From: Ctenosaura bakeri | Lineage: Eukaryota; Chordata; Lepidosauria; Squamata; Iguanidae | Assembly: GCA_948474755.1 (NCBI GenBank) | Contig: CAOLHI010002147.1 | Coordinates: forward strand, 1 to 64,000 | DNA length: 64,000 nucleotides | Reading direction: 5' to 3' | Part shown: one piece after another, positions 21,554 to 62,334 of the stretch | How the letters are laid out: every line of letters begins with the position of its first letter | Numbering within the stretch: the stretch's first letter is position 1 | The notes under the pieces: model-generated | What the model was told of the DNA's origin: nothing | The model's database searches: none | Seen by the model: the letters and a program-made list of their open reading frames with translations, nothing else | Program-made: the position numbers and the translations under genes

Positions 21554-21625
21554 ATAGAATCATAGAAATGTAGAGTTGGAAGAGACCACAGGGGACATCC
21601 AGTCCAACCCCCTGCCATTCAGTTC
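21554..21625 (-). mobile_element. CR1 LINE 3' end, short antisense fragment
   Basis: TCATAGAATCATAGAAATGTAGAGTTGGAAGAGACC followed by CCAGTCCAACCCCCTGCCATTCAG is the inverse of the CR1 3' end. Confidence 0.88.
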
Positions 21626-21825
21626 AGGAGGTTCCCTGAACTCCAATTTGGAAGTGACCCGGAGGGAAAAGTTTGGGTTTTGGGGCTCATTTTTAGGCCT
21701 GTGCCTCACAAGGTGTTTTGCTGCCTGAGGTCGAAGAAGGCATGGCTGTCCCTTGCTTCCTCTTGGTCAAGGACAGCTAAGCTTCATTTCTCACCTGCGA
21801 TAATAAAAATAAAATAGGAGGCAGT

Positions 21826-21985
21826 GCCGTGTAATGGTTAGAGTGTTTGACTGGGGTTGCAAGTCTTGGTTTCTGCCAAACTCTGAAACTCATAGCGTGA
21901 CCTTGGGCCAGTCTTCCTCACCTCTTTTCTCAGCCTGGCCTACCTCCCAGGGTGGTTGTGAAGATAAAATGACAGGGAAACCCTC
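21826..21985 (+). mobile_element. tRNA-derived SINE of a second squamate family
   Basis: Head GGCAGTGCCGTGTAATGGTTAGAG, B-box-like remnant, core GTGACCTTGGGCCAGTC, and 3' part CCTGGCCTACCTCCCAGGGTGGTTGTGAAGATAAAATGAC. The 3' half differs from the Sauria SINE. Related pieces occur at 22228-22345 and 27335-27495. Confidence 0.72.
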
Positions 21986-22024
21986 GAGCATCAGTGTGTG
22001 CAGTGCTCAGAGCACTAGGTTGGA

Positions 22025-22215
22025 GGCCCTTTCACACTACACAGTTAAGGTGTTATGATTCCACTTTAACTGTCATAGTTCCATCTTTTGGAATCACAGG
22101 GGAGATGCTGAGAATTCCCAGGCAGATTGCTCCAAATCCCAGGATTCCACAGAATGCAGCTGCTGCAGTTAAAATGGAATCACAGAACTTTAATGTAATG
22201 TGAAAGGGCTCCAGG
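22025..22215. mobile_element. Palindromic element family P3-like
   Basis: Ends GGCCCTTTCACACTAC and AATGTGAAAGGGCTCC are inverse. Inner arms carry CCACTTTAACTGTCATAG and CAGTTAAAATGGAATCACAG. Confidence 0.78.
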
Positions 22216-22227
22216 ACTTGGGAGATT

Positions 22228-22345
22228 CCAAAGTTGTAGTCTTCATTGCACCATGAAACTAGCTGTATGTTCCTGGGTCAGCCTCTCTGGATCTCCGTCT
22301 GATCTGCCTCACAGGGATGTTGTTCCAAGGAGAAAGTGGGGAGTC
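22228..22345 (+). mobile_element. Fragment of the second tRNA-derived SINE family
   Basis: CACCATGAAACTAGCTG...TCCTGGGTCAGCCTCTCTGG...TGATCTGCCTCACAGGGATGTTGTTCC resembles the core and 3' half of the element at 21826-21985. Confidence 0.55.
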
Positions 22346-22449
22346 AGGGAGTCATTGACTAGAGAAAAGGAAGCTAGATGTGCTAGCAACTAAATCAAGA
22401 ATTAAATGAAAAGCTACCCATTTGTTGGGCTTTCATAAAAAAATCCTAA

Positions 22450-22665
22450 CCTGGGAAGACACCACAAGGGCCAATGGGTCCAACCCCATTCTGCCACGCA
22501 GGAATGTTCAGTTCAAAGCATTCCTGACAGATGGACATCCAGCCCCTGTTTAAAAGCCTCCAAAGAAGAGACTCCACTGTACTCCATTGAGGCAGTGCAT
22601 TCCACTGTGCAACTGTTCTTACTGCCTGGAAGTTCTTCCTAATGTTTAGATGGAATCCCTGGGAA
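22450..22665 (-). mobile_element. CR1 LINE 3' fragment, antisense
   Basis: Plus strand reads GACACCACAAGGGCCAATGGGTCC...GCACGGAATGTT-like...CTGTTTAAAAGCCTCCAAAG and TCTTCCTAATGTTTAGATGGAATCC, the inverse of the CR1 ORF2 C-terminus. Confidence 0.85.
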
Positions 22666-23033
22666 GCCATGGCTCCCCTACTGGGGAGTCCTCAGTAGGA
22701 GAACTTCTATTCCAGTGAATTCACTTCAGATTTTGTCTGAATTTTCAAGAAGGTATCCAAGGTGCTTGAAAGCCTATCTAGAGGAGAGGTTCAGCCCTGT
22801 GGACAGGTCCTTTCAAGTTTAGACTAAAACCCTGAGTGTTTAGGCAAGGACTGAGATGAAAGCTACCACCTGCCCCTGCCAGGAGGGAAGAAATTGAACT
22901 CATGAGGACATATAGACCTATGAATAGATGGAACAGTCTGTATTCTCAAGTCCCCTAAGAATGAATGTCCGCATCAAGTTACACAAAGATGGGGGGGGGG
23001 AAACAATGGAAAACTGAGGAAGGGGGAAAAGGT

Positions 23034-23360
23034 CTGGAATATCCTGGAAAAGGGTATGGTTGGCTGGAGCACTGAACAGGATTACAGTTGGTTCTTGCTG
23101 GGGTTAATGGCATCAGGACTCCAGCAAAAGTGGAAGAACTGCAAATATCAAAAGCTGTGTGCATATTTGTGGATGGAGGCCAAGGCATGGTGGGGAGAGT
23201 GGGCACCCAGGGTCCAAACCAGGCCAGGGAAAGGAGAGGGAAAGGCGTTGGGTTGGCACAGTGACCCTACACTTCCCCTCTCTTGCCCATTTCCTTCCTT
23301 GGGTGAAATCAGGAGAGGGTTTGTGTTGCTGAAAAACTGGGCTTCAAGCCTTCCTTAGCT
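23034..23360 (-). mobile_element. Non-autonomous DNA element, pogo-like family, partial
   Basis: The inverse of this stretch matches 51540-51670 (GCCAAGGCATGG..., GTGGGCACCCAGGGTCCAAACCAGG, GGGAAAGGAGAGGG). Termini are not clear in this copy. Confidence 0.55.
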
Positions 23361-23622
23361 GGTCAGACAGCAGTTGGTGGTGGAGGAAGAGGATCAGAGG
23401 CAGGTTTTTAAAGAGCTGCACGGCTTGATCAGAGCTGCCGAGAGGGAAGGTTCCCCCAGAAAAGACGCACTTGAGGTGTGTGGGGTGAGTCTGCAAATGG
23501 GGAGGACTGACTGCACTATAGTATCCTGTTGCACTAGCAAATTCAACAAGTCAGTCAGTTTGTGATGTTAAGCCAGTTTATTGCTCAGAAGCAGGTTAAG
23601 GACACAACATCTTCCTGTCTTA

Positions 23623-23779
23623 GGCCATTTCCGCACTAGACTGTTATAGCGCTATCATTCCACTTTCAACATCCTGTGGAATCCTGGGGTTTGCAGCTTA
23701 GAGAGGGGCAAACCCCAGGATTCCACAGCATGTTGAAAGTGGACTGATAGTGCTGTAACAGTCTAGTGCGGAAATGGCC
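23623..23779. mobile_element. Palindromic MITE, family P1, copy with TTA target duplication
   Basis: Starts GGCCATTTCCGCACTAG and ends CTAGTGCGGAAATGGCC. TTA flanks both ends (23620-23622, 23780-23782). Arms meet almost directly. Confidence 0.92.
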
Positions 23780-24414
23780 TTAGTTTGATCCCAGCACAGG
23801 GGAGTCAGAGGTAGACTTTTCCAGGTCCTGAGGAAAGGGGTCCATTCATCAGTTTATAGCTTTTTCTTTTAAAAATAATAATTGATAATGCTTAGAGGGT
23901 TTGCAGGATTTGAACTGCCACCTCAAAGTAAAGTCATCATTCCATGATTTTAGTCTAGAATGAACAGGACTCAGAATACTTCCCTTTTTTTTTTTTTTTT
24001 TGGAACTAGACCTCCCAGAATCGGGGTGGGGTGCGGACATATTTTTAAAGCCAATTGATGAAAGTCTGTTGCCATAACTAATGCTCAGACAACCCATCAA
24101 GCTTATAAGAAAAAAAAAGGGTTAGAGACACATAAGGTTTGAAGGGAAAAATTGCTTCTCACTTACCCCTAAGTCCACTCCTTCCATTAATTTGTCTCAT
24201 GCTTTTTCAAAATCTTCAAGAGATATTTTGTTTCCATTTCTGCTACAAAAAAATTTCCCTAACAGAAGGATGCTGAACTTTGGGTCCTTCAGATGTTTCT
24301 GATATAGAACTCTTATATTCCTTTTTCATTGGCCATGCAGGTTGATTTTGATAAGAGCTCTAGATCCAAACATCTGGAAGGCTGAATGTTGCTCACCTCT
24401 GGGCCCTAGCATAT
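23780..24414. other. Intronic sequence with poly-T and a decayed repeat
   Basis: A 20-base T run lies near 23983-24001. About 24265-24405 resembles a decayed palindromic repeat (GGGTCCTTCAGATGTTTCTG ... CCAAACATCTGGAAGGCTGAATG). No gene. Confidence 0.5.
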
Positions 24415-24635
24415 TGCTGTTGTGTGACATCATGCCATTTATGACTTATGGCAAACCTTAAGGTGAACCCATCACAGGGTTTTCTTGGAAAAATTTCTTC
24501 AGAGGGGTTTTGCCTTTGCTTTCCTCTGAGGCTGAGAGAGTGTGACTTGCTCAAGGTCACCCAGTGGGCTTCCATGGCTGAGTGGGGATTTGATTCCTGG
24601 TCTCCAGGGTCATGGTCCAACACTGGCTTTCTTTA
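24415..24635 (-). mobile_element. Sauria SINE (tRNA-derived), complete
   Basis: Includes the AAATTTCTTCAGAGGGGTTTTGCCTTTGC internal block missing from several shorter copies, the GTCACCCAGTGGG core, and the inverted tRNA-like head to about 24630. Confidence 0.85.
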
Positions 24636-24964
24636 TGCATTGATGCTTGTGATTTCTTTGGGACAGCAGCCGGCCTGAGTTCAACAGCAGTTAGGTCTCT
24701 GTTTGCTCTCACCAAACTTGTGTCAGCAAAGACCCATTTTCGGTACAGATGCAGAAATGGTTACACTAGCCAAAGACTGGAAAGGTTACTTCTTTTGATT
24801 ACCGCTCCTAGAATATTGGGCAGCCACTGGCTGTGGGATATTGGGAATTGCAATGGTATAAAATAACTCCTTCTGGCCAAGAAACTCCCAGAAAAAGGTT
24901 GTCAGAAGTCAGTGTGAAGTATACAAGTACAACAGCCATAACCTGGTTTTATTAAATCTATATA

Positions 24965-25335
24965 TCCCAATCTTCCCAATTTGGCAGGAATGGTCCCAAT
25001 GACTCCTCTGCTGTCCTAGTTTTGTAGCTACTTTAAAACGTCCTGGTTTCTCTCTCTTCCTCCCACTTTCCTTTTTTGGCCACAAGTGCCTTCAGTCGCA
25101 GCAAACTGAGTTCAAATGGTAAAAATGGTTTGCACTCAATTCAGCAGGGGGAAAGGCGAAGAGAGAGAGGAATTTGACCTTTTCCTGTAAACTCAGGCAA
25201 AAGCAAACTGCTGCAGCTTTCCCTAGCTTGCGTATTCTCCCTCATTAAGAACTTTTGCCATCTGGACCACACTCTGATGTTGCTTGACCACATGTGTCCC
25301 GGTTTTCATTTGTGAAATGTTGAAGGGTATGATTA
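24965..25335 (-). repeat. Unclassified dispersed repeat U1, longest copy
   Basis: Plus strand runs from CCCAATTTGGCAGGAATGGTCC to CATTTGTGAAATGTTGAAGGG. It shares CTTTTGCCATCTGGACCACACTCTGATGTTGCTT with the 9495 copy. Confidence 0.75.
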
Positions 25336-25479
25336 ATTTGGTGAAAGCAAAACAGAGCTGGAATGGAAAATGAATGGTACCTATGTACAACTCAATTGCG
25401 ATGAGGCCTGTAAACATGATTGGCATTTTCTGAGCACATAGACCACCTGGTTGCACATGGGCTCAGTTTGCAGTGCTTA

Positions 25480-25990
25480 ATCCAAGTCAAAATGGAGGCA
25501 CGTGGCAGCGTGGGGTTGTTGTGGCACCATTCTCATGCCAAAACCCACTCACCACGCTCCTACGTCTTCTCTCTTTTCAGTACGTGCTCCAATTCTGGCA
25601 CAAGCACAGAAAAGACAAGAAAAGGGCAGAGGGGGCTGGTGGGGTGGGGGCAGGGGAGGCTGCGTTTTGGGCCTCAGCCAAGAGCAGTTTGTGAATGAAG
25701 TAGCTCTGGCCCTGAGGAGGGGGAGTCAATGGGGTGCAGATGAAGGGGGGAGAAGGAAGGCAGATTAGCCCTTTTGAAGCTATAGAAGATCCCCCACTCG
25801 GAAGCCAAGAGGTTTTTAATTGTCTTGTTTTTTCTTGGCCACAAAGCCAATTGTTTACCTCCCTCAAGCCTCTTTGGCAGCCAGGATCAGCTGCGGGATG
25901 CAAGAGAGGGTGGAGCTGGCACAAGAGTTGCAAACTACAGGCGAAGAGGATCACTGCTGTCCCTGTGTTTGCTCCCACTCCCACCTTGCA
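25480..25990. promoter_or_regulatory. Candidate regulatory island E in intron 1
   Basis: A repeat-free complex stretch. The densest part, 25815-25862, contains TTTAATTGTC, CACAAAGCC and AATTGTTTACC, which combine SOX-type cores and a forkhead-type TGTTTAC (25852-25858). A GC-rich neighbour has AGGGGGCTGGTGGGGTGGGGGC. Conservation is untested. Confidence 0.4.
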
Positions 25991-25992
25991 AC

Positions 25993-27099
25993 AGCCTTTA
26001 TACACAGGCTTCCCCTGCTTATCTGACAGGTTAGGACCAGGGTACAGTCAGAAACAGAATTGGTTGAAAAGCAGAAGCCATGGACTGTAGGGAGCATGAA
26101 GGAATTATGCAGGCTTCCTTGGGACTGACCATACGCATGCTGCTTGAAAAGTCTCTCAGCTGGCTTGCCACCTTGTTTCTCTCCTCTCTGCAAAGCAAGC
26201 TGAGAGGGGAGAAACAGGTGGTCTCAAGTGAGTCTCCATAGCAGAGGCATATCCAAGGTGGGGCAAGTAGTATACGTGCCCTGGGCGCTAATGCCAGGTG
26301 GGTGCAAAGAAGCCATGCATGCAGGGGTGGGGGACAGGAATAAGAATGTAGGGGTACAACTTCTGCACTTGCCTTAGGTACTGTTTATGCAAGATACACC
26401 ACATAAAGAAGAACTGATGAAAGAGTGGGATCTCTGCCAAATGAATGGAACTTATCTTTACTTTAGGAGTACGGTGTCTAGATCAAAGGAAGTGATGGTT
26501 ACCACTCTTTCTGCTTTGGTCAGACCCCACCTGGAATATTGTGTCCAGTTCTGGGTACAGGAAGGATATGGACAAGTTGGAACATGTCCAGAGGAGAGCG
26601 ACGAGAACGGGTAGAAGGCCCGCAAACCATGCCATATGCAGAGAGGCTTAGGAATTGGGTATGTTTAGCCTGAAGAAGAGAAAGTTAAGAGGCAACATGG
26701 TAGCTATATTTAAATATTTGAAGGGCTGTCATATGAAGGATGGAGCAAGCCTGTTTTCTGCTGCTCCACAGACTAGGACATGGAACAATGGCTTCTAACT
26801 TCAGGAAAAGAGATTCTACCTAAACATTAGGAAGAACTTCCTGAGGGTAAGAGCAGTTTGACAGTGGAATACACTGCATGGGATTGTGGTGCAGTCCTCT
26901 TCTTTGGAGGTTTTTAAACAGAAGTTGGATGACTATCTGTTGGAAGCGCTTTGTTGGTGTATGCTTGCATGAAAGAATGGGGTTGGACTCAATGGCCCTT
27001 GTGGTCTCTTCCAGCTCTATGATTCTATAATTTGGAAGCATCAAAGAGCGAGTTGTCAGATAGCAGGGTGTCAAACAGGTAGGGGCTTCCTGTATATAT
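25993..27099. mobile_element. Palindromic-ended element family D, split by a CR1
   Basis: Left end TACACAGGCTTCCCCTGCTTATCTGACAGG, right end GAGTTGTCAGATAGCAGGG...GGGGCTTCCTGTATA, giving inverse ends around TATCTGACA. The CR1 at 26467-27034 and an unrelated 150-base piece near 26230-26390 interrupt it. Other copies: 40191, 44875 and 62335. Confidence 0.75.
26467..27034 (+). mobile_element. CR1 LINE 3' fragment nested in family D
   Basis: Starts at AGTACGGTGTCTAGATC and ends in CCAGCTCTATGATTCTATAA. It encodes degenerate ORF2 C-terminal sequence ([13 protein letters not shown]). It sits between ATCTTTACTTTAGG and TTTGGAAGCATC of the host element. Confidence 0.88.
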
Positions 27100-27334
27100 A
27101 TTTAAACCTTGGAATGCCTAGAAACAGGTGAGAATCAAACATCCCTCCAGATCTGTATGCACTGCAAGTTGCATTAGCCCTAGCCAGCATAGTTGATAGT
27201 GAGGCATGCTGGGAGTTGCAGGCCAACCACTTCTGGAGGGCCACAACAGTATTTCTCCCACTAATGCCTTGCAACACATGTTTGGCCTCACTCCATATTT
27301 TAATCAAAGAACGATCCTGGCGGAGAACGAGTAT

Positions 27335-27495
27335 GTGGGATTAGGATCTGAGTTCAAGTCGTCATTGAATTGTGAACCTCATTGGCTGACCTTGGGCTGG
27401 TTTCATGTCACCTCAGCCTGATCTACCTTGCAAGCTTGTTGTGTGGATAAAATTGGGGGGATGGGAGTAATCTATGGCATTCTGAGTTCACTGGA
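27335..27495 (+). mobile_element. Fragment of the second tRNA-derived SINE family
   Basis: GGATCTGAGTTCAAGTCG-type head remnant, TGACCTTGGGCTGG core, and TCAGCCTGATCTACCTTGCAAGCTTGTTGTGTGGATAAAATTGG 3' half. Confidence 0.65.
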
Positions 27496-27514
27496 GTAAA
27501 GATGGGATGTAATA

Positions 27515-29578
27515 TAACTAAACAACAACTGAAAGAGAAAGGAGTTTGTGACAGATGAGAATTTATTAAAAGTGAGATACTGAAGGCACAATTGAAAACG
27601 GTGCCAATTAGGATTTAAAATGGTCCATGTCTAAAGAAACCAGAATGGTTGACTAAAGAACTCTCAGCTGAGCTAAGTGTTAAAAGAAACATGTACAGGA
27701 AATGGAAGCATGGCAAAACCACCAAAGAGGAATTCAAGTAAATAGCCAGGAGATGCATGGAGAAGGTCAGAAAAACTAAAGCACCAAATGAACTCAGGCT
27801 TGCCAGAGACATTAAAGACAATAAAAAGGGCTTTTTTAGATATGTCCCCAGCAAAAGGAAAAACAAGGAAATGATAGGGTCGCTGCTTGGAGAAGATGGC
27901 CAAGTACTAATGGAGGGAGGAGAGAAGGCAGAACTGCTCAACACCTTCTTTGTCTCAGTCTTCTCCCAAAAGAATAGAAGTAGTCAACCTGAGGGGGTGG
28001 GGAGCAGTGAGGAAGTGGGGGAGAAATGCAGCACAGAATAGGTAGAGAAGTAGTACAAGAATACCTGGCTACATTCGATGAATTCCAGTCTCCAGGCCTA
28101 GATGAATTATATCCAAGGATATTAAAAGAACTGGCAGAAGTCATTTCAGAACCACTCACAATAATTTTTGAGAACTCTTGGAGAACATGAGAAGTCTCAG
28201 CAGATTGGAGGAGGGCAAATGTTGTCTCCATCTTCCAGAAGGGAAAAAAAGAGGACCCAAATAATTATCGCCCAATCAGCCTGACATCAATACTAGGAAA
28301 GATCCTAGAGCAGATCATTAAATGGTCAGTTTGTAATTACTTAGAAAGCAATGTCATAATCATTAAAGGTCAACATGGATTTCTCAGAAATAAGTCATGC
28401 CAGACTAATCTTATCTCTTTTTATGATAGAGTTACAAGCTTGATAGATGAAGGGAATGCTATGGATCTTGATTTCAGTAAGGCCTTTGACAAAATTCCCC
28501 ATGACATTCTTGCAAACAAACTAGTAAAATGTAGGCTGGGCAGGGCTGCTGTTAGGTGGATTTGTAATTGGTTGACCAACTGAACCCAAAGGATGCTCAC
28601 CAATGGCTGGAGAGAAGTGACTTGTGGCGTGCCACTGAGTTCTGTCCTGGGCCCAGCACTATATAACATCTTCATCAGTGACTTGGATGAAGGAATAGAG
28701 GGCATGTGGATCAAATTTGCAGATGACACCAAATTGGGAAGGGTTGCTAATATGCCAGAGGACAGGATCAAAACACAAAATGACCTTGACAAATTGGAGA
28801 GCTGAGCCAAAGCTAACAAAATGAATTTCAACAGAGAGAAATGTAAGGTCCTGCACTTTGGCAGAAAACGTGGAATGCATAAATATAGGATGCAGGACAT
28901 GTGGCTGGATAACAGTATTGTGAAAGGGACCTAGGAGTGTTGGTAGATCACAAGATGAACATGAGTCAGCAGTGTGATGAGGCAGCCAAGAAAGCCAACG
29001 TGATTCTTGGTTGCATCAATAGGAGTATGGTGTCTAGATCAAGGGAGGTAATGGTGCCACTCTACTCTGCTTTGGAACAATGTGTCCCTTTCTGGGCACC
29101 TCAATTCAAGAAGGATATCAACAAGCTAAAACGTGTTCAGAGGAGGGCGACCAAAATGGTGAAGGGTCTGGAAGCCATGAACCCCTATGAGAAACGGCTT
29201 AGGGAGCTAGGTATGTTTAGAAGAGAAGGTTAAGAGGGGACATGATAGCCATGTTTAAATATATGAAGGGATGCCATGTAGAGGAAGGAGAGGGCTTGTT
29301 TTCTGCTGCTCCAGAGACCAGGACAAGGAGCAATGGATTCAAGCTGCAGGAAAGGAGATTCCACCTGAACCTCAGGAAGAACTTCCTGACAGTCAGGGCT
29401 GTCTGGCAGTGGAATCTGCTGCCTGGGAGTGTGGTGGAGTCTCCTTCTTTGGAGGTTTTTAAGCAGAGGCTGGATGGCCATCTGTTGGGAGTGCTTTGAT
29501 GTGGGTTCCTGCATAGCAGGGACTTTGACTGGATGGCCCCTGCAGCCTCTTCCAAGTCTATGATTCTATGATTGTGTA
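27515..29578 (+). mobile_element. CR1 LINE, about 2 kb degenerate reverse-transcriptase remnant
   Basis: The longest CR1 copy here. In three frames it encodes pieces of ORF2: the fingers region ([27 protein letters not shown]), NNYRPISLTSILGKILEQI, DLDFSKAFDKIPHD, the catalytic FADD motif (28715-28726) and the thumb/C-terminal tail ([31 protein letters not shown]). Frameshifts and stops break it, so it cannot make a full enzyme. The 3' end is TCTATGATTCTATGATTG, the CR1 octamer tail. No endonuclease domain is present, as expected from 5' truncation. Confidence 0.93.
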
Positions 29579-29929
29579 AAGAATGGTGTTAGTAGCAGTT
29601 GTTGTGGTAAAAATTTGGACAGCAGGACCTGATTTTTTTTGTGGGGGGCTGCTGTCCCATGTAAATCTTTGGTTCCCCTTACTAACAGATTTTGTGGTTA
29701 GCTGGATAGCCAAAAAGTACCAACAGTTCACTTGTCAGGCTGGTACTGTGACAACATCCATTTCAGTTCATTTTAAATTCATCCATTCATTTTAAATTTA
29801 ACAAAAACTAACAAAATGTTTATCACTGCTGGTCATTTGAGAAACATAAGGAAATAATTCTTAGCAAGCTCCATGCTTGTAAATATATAATTTATGTACT
29901 AGATACAGTCAAGTATCAGGCTGATGAAA

Positions 29930-30620
29930 CAGGCTATCAAAACAATTTGGCAGAGAGAGAGAGAAAAAAAACAACAACCCTGAAGCTGAACAATTGTGTG
30001 TCTGCTTGTGTAAAAATCTCTCCTTTCTTTGGACAATTTTTTGTTTTGGACCAGCTGTAATGGTGGAAAGACAGCAAGGAGGGAGCCAGTTTGGCCTCCT
30101 GGGGAAGGAAGTTCCAGAGTTTAGGAGTAGCCACTGAAAAGGCCCTCTCTCTTGTTCCCATCAACTGTGTCTGTAGAGGGAGTGGGACTGAGGCCATTTC
30201 CGCACTACACTGCTATAGTGCTGTTATTCCACTTTCAATCTCCTATAGACTCATGGTGTTTGCAGTTTAGAGAAGGGCATTTTGAATTCTTAGCCAGGGA
30301 GCTCTTGGGCCTCAGTAAACTACACAGCCCAGAATTCCACAGGAGGTTGAAAGTGGAATAATAGCATTGTGTAGCGAGGAAATGGCATGAGAGAAGGGCC
30401 TTCCCTGAAGATTTCAGAGTCCAGACAGGCTGATGGGGAATGATCCACTTCTTCAGATAGCCTGGACTCAAGTGATATAGGGCACTATAAGCCATAACCA
30501 TCACCTCCAGTTGTGTCCAGAAAGGGACTGGAAGCTGGTGGAACTGTTGTAGCCAAGGACTCATGTGCAACCTATAACTGTCTCCCATTAACACTCTGGT
30601 TGCAGCTCTTTCGACCAGCT
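29930..30620 (-). mobile_element. L2-like LINE fragment, antisense, interrupted by a P1 MITE
   Basis: The minus strand encodes RAFSVATPKLWNFLPQEA and APSLLSFHH, matching the other L2-like fragment at 6300-6770. The P1 element at 30192-30387 divides it. Sequence resumes with GAGAGAAGGGCCTTCCCTGAAG and continues to the CTCTTTCGACCAGCTGAAG block. Confidence 0.75.
30192..30387. mobile_element. Palindromic MITE, family P1, nested in L2, TGA target duplication
   Basis: Starts GGCCATTTCCGCACTACAC and ends GGAAATGGCA. TGA flanks both ends (30189-30191, 30388-30390). It sits in an L2-like fragment, so it is younger than that L2 copy. Confidence 0.9.
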
Positions 30621-30663
30621 GAAGTTTCTGAACATTCTGAACATTCTTCCACCCTTCCTACAG

Positions 30664-30860
30664 TATGTTGTTATTGTTGTTGCTATTGTATTCCTTCAAG
30701 TTGTTTGCAACTTACGGCCACTCTAAGGCAGACTCTATCATGGGGTTTTCTGGGGCTGACAGTGTGTGACGTGCCCGAGGTCACTCAGTGGGTTTCCATG
30801 GCTGAGCAGAGAATCGAACCCTGATCTCCAGGTCGTAGTCCAACACTTAAACACCAGGCT
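30664..30860 (-). mobile_element. Sauria SINE (tRNA-derived)
   Basis: GTTGTTATTGTTGTTGC tail inverse, TTCAAGTTGTTTGCAACTTACGG 3' domain, GTCACTCAGTGGG core and AACCCTGATCTCCAGGTCGTAGTCC inverse tRNA-like part. The head is shortened. It ends about 170 bases before exon 2. Confidence 0.85.
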
Positions 30861-30861
30861 G

Positions 30862-30935
30862 GCATCGTTAGATTTCCTATTGCACCAAAAATCTATAAAC
30901 CATTTTCAATCCTTCAAAGCATCTTCAGTTGACTT
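30862..30935 (-). mobile_element. L1-like LINE 3' fragment, antisense
   Basis: The minus strand reads STEDALKD*KWFIDF, resembling the ORF2 C-terminal tail (KDWKPF-DFL) also seen near 54215 and 57100. Very short and decayed. Confidence 0.55.
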
Positions 30936-31030
30936 ATTCTTTAAACCACAATGCCTTTTTACGGATATTTTTGGATATTCTTTCCATCCCTACTCTAGAG
31001 ACCCAGTTCTGACAGTTTTCTTTTCCTCAG

Positions 31031-61937
<30,907 letters not shown>

Positions 61938-62334
61938 GTGAGCATTTAGAAGCCTGCACAAACTTCAAAACTGTCTGCATACTCTTGTCTAGGGCGGGAA
62001 GGCACAGTGTGAGCCACATGCAGACTGTGGACCACACCTGTATGGACCCTGGAGTCCCCCAATCAGTCTTGCAAAGCCCTCAACCCCCAATTCTTTTTTT
62101 TTAAAAGTTAAGCATGAATTTTGGACACTATTTGCCTCCAAACCACACAGAACCCCACACTATATGAAAGCACAGAATAATACCTTACCTAGAGCATCTC
62201 CTCATAGAAAGCTCAAATACTCATTTTCTTCTGTTGTGCCTCTCAAAATGGCAACAGGAAGTGAAGTGACCTCCCTTCATGTTGCCATTTTGAGGGGGAC
62301 TGCAGAGGAAAATGGAAGTACAGGAAGTCTCTGC
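61938..62334 (+). other. Start of the intron after exon 12
   Basis: Follows the TM exon donor. GAAGTGACCTCCC and ATGTTGCCATTTTGAGG form a loose inverted repeat near 62230-62295. No exon seen. Confidence 0.5.
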
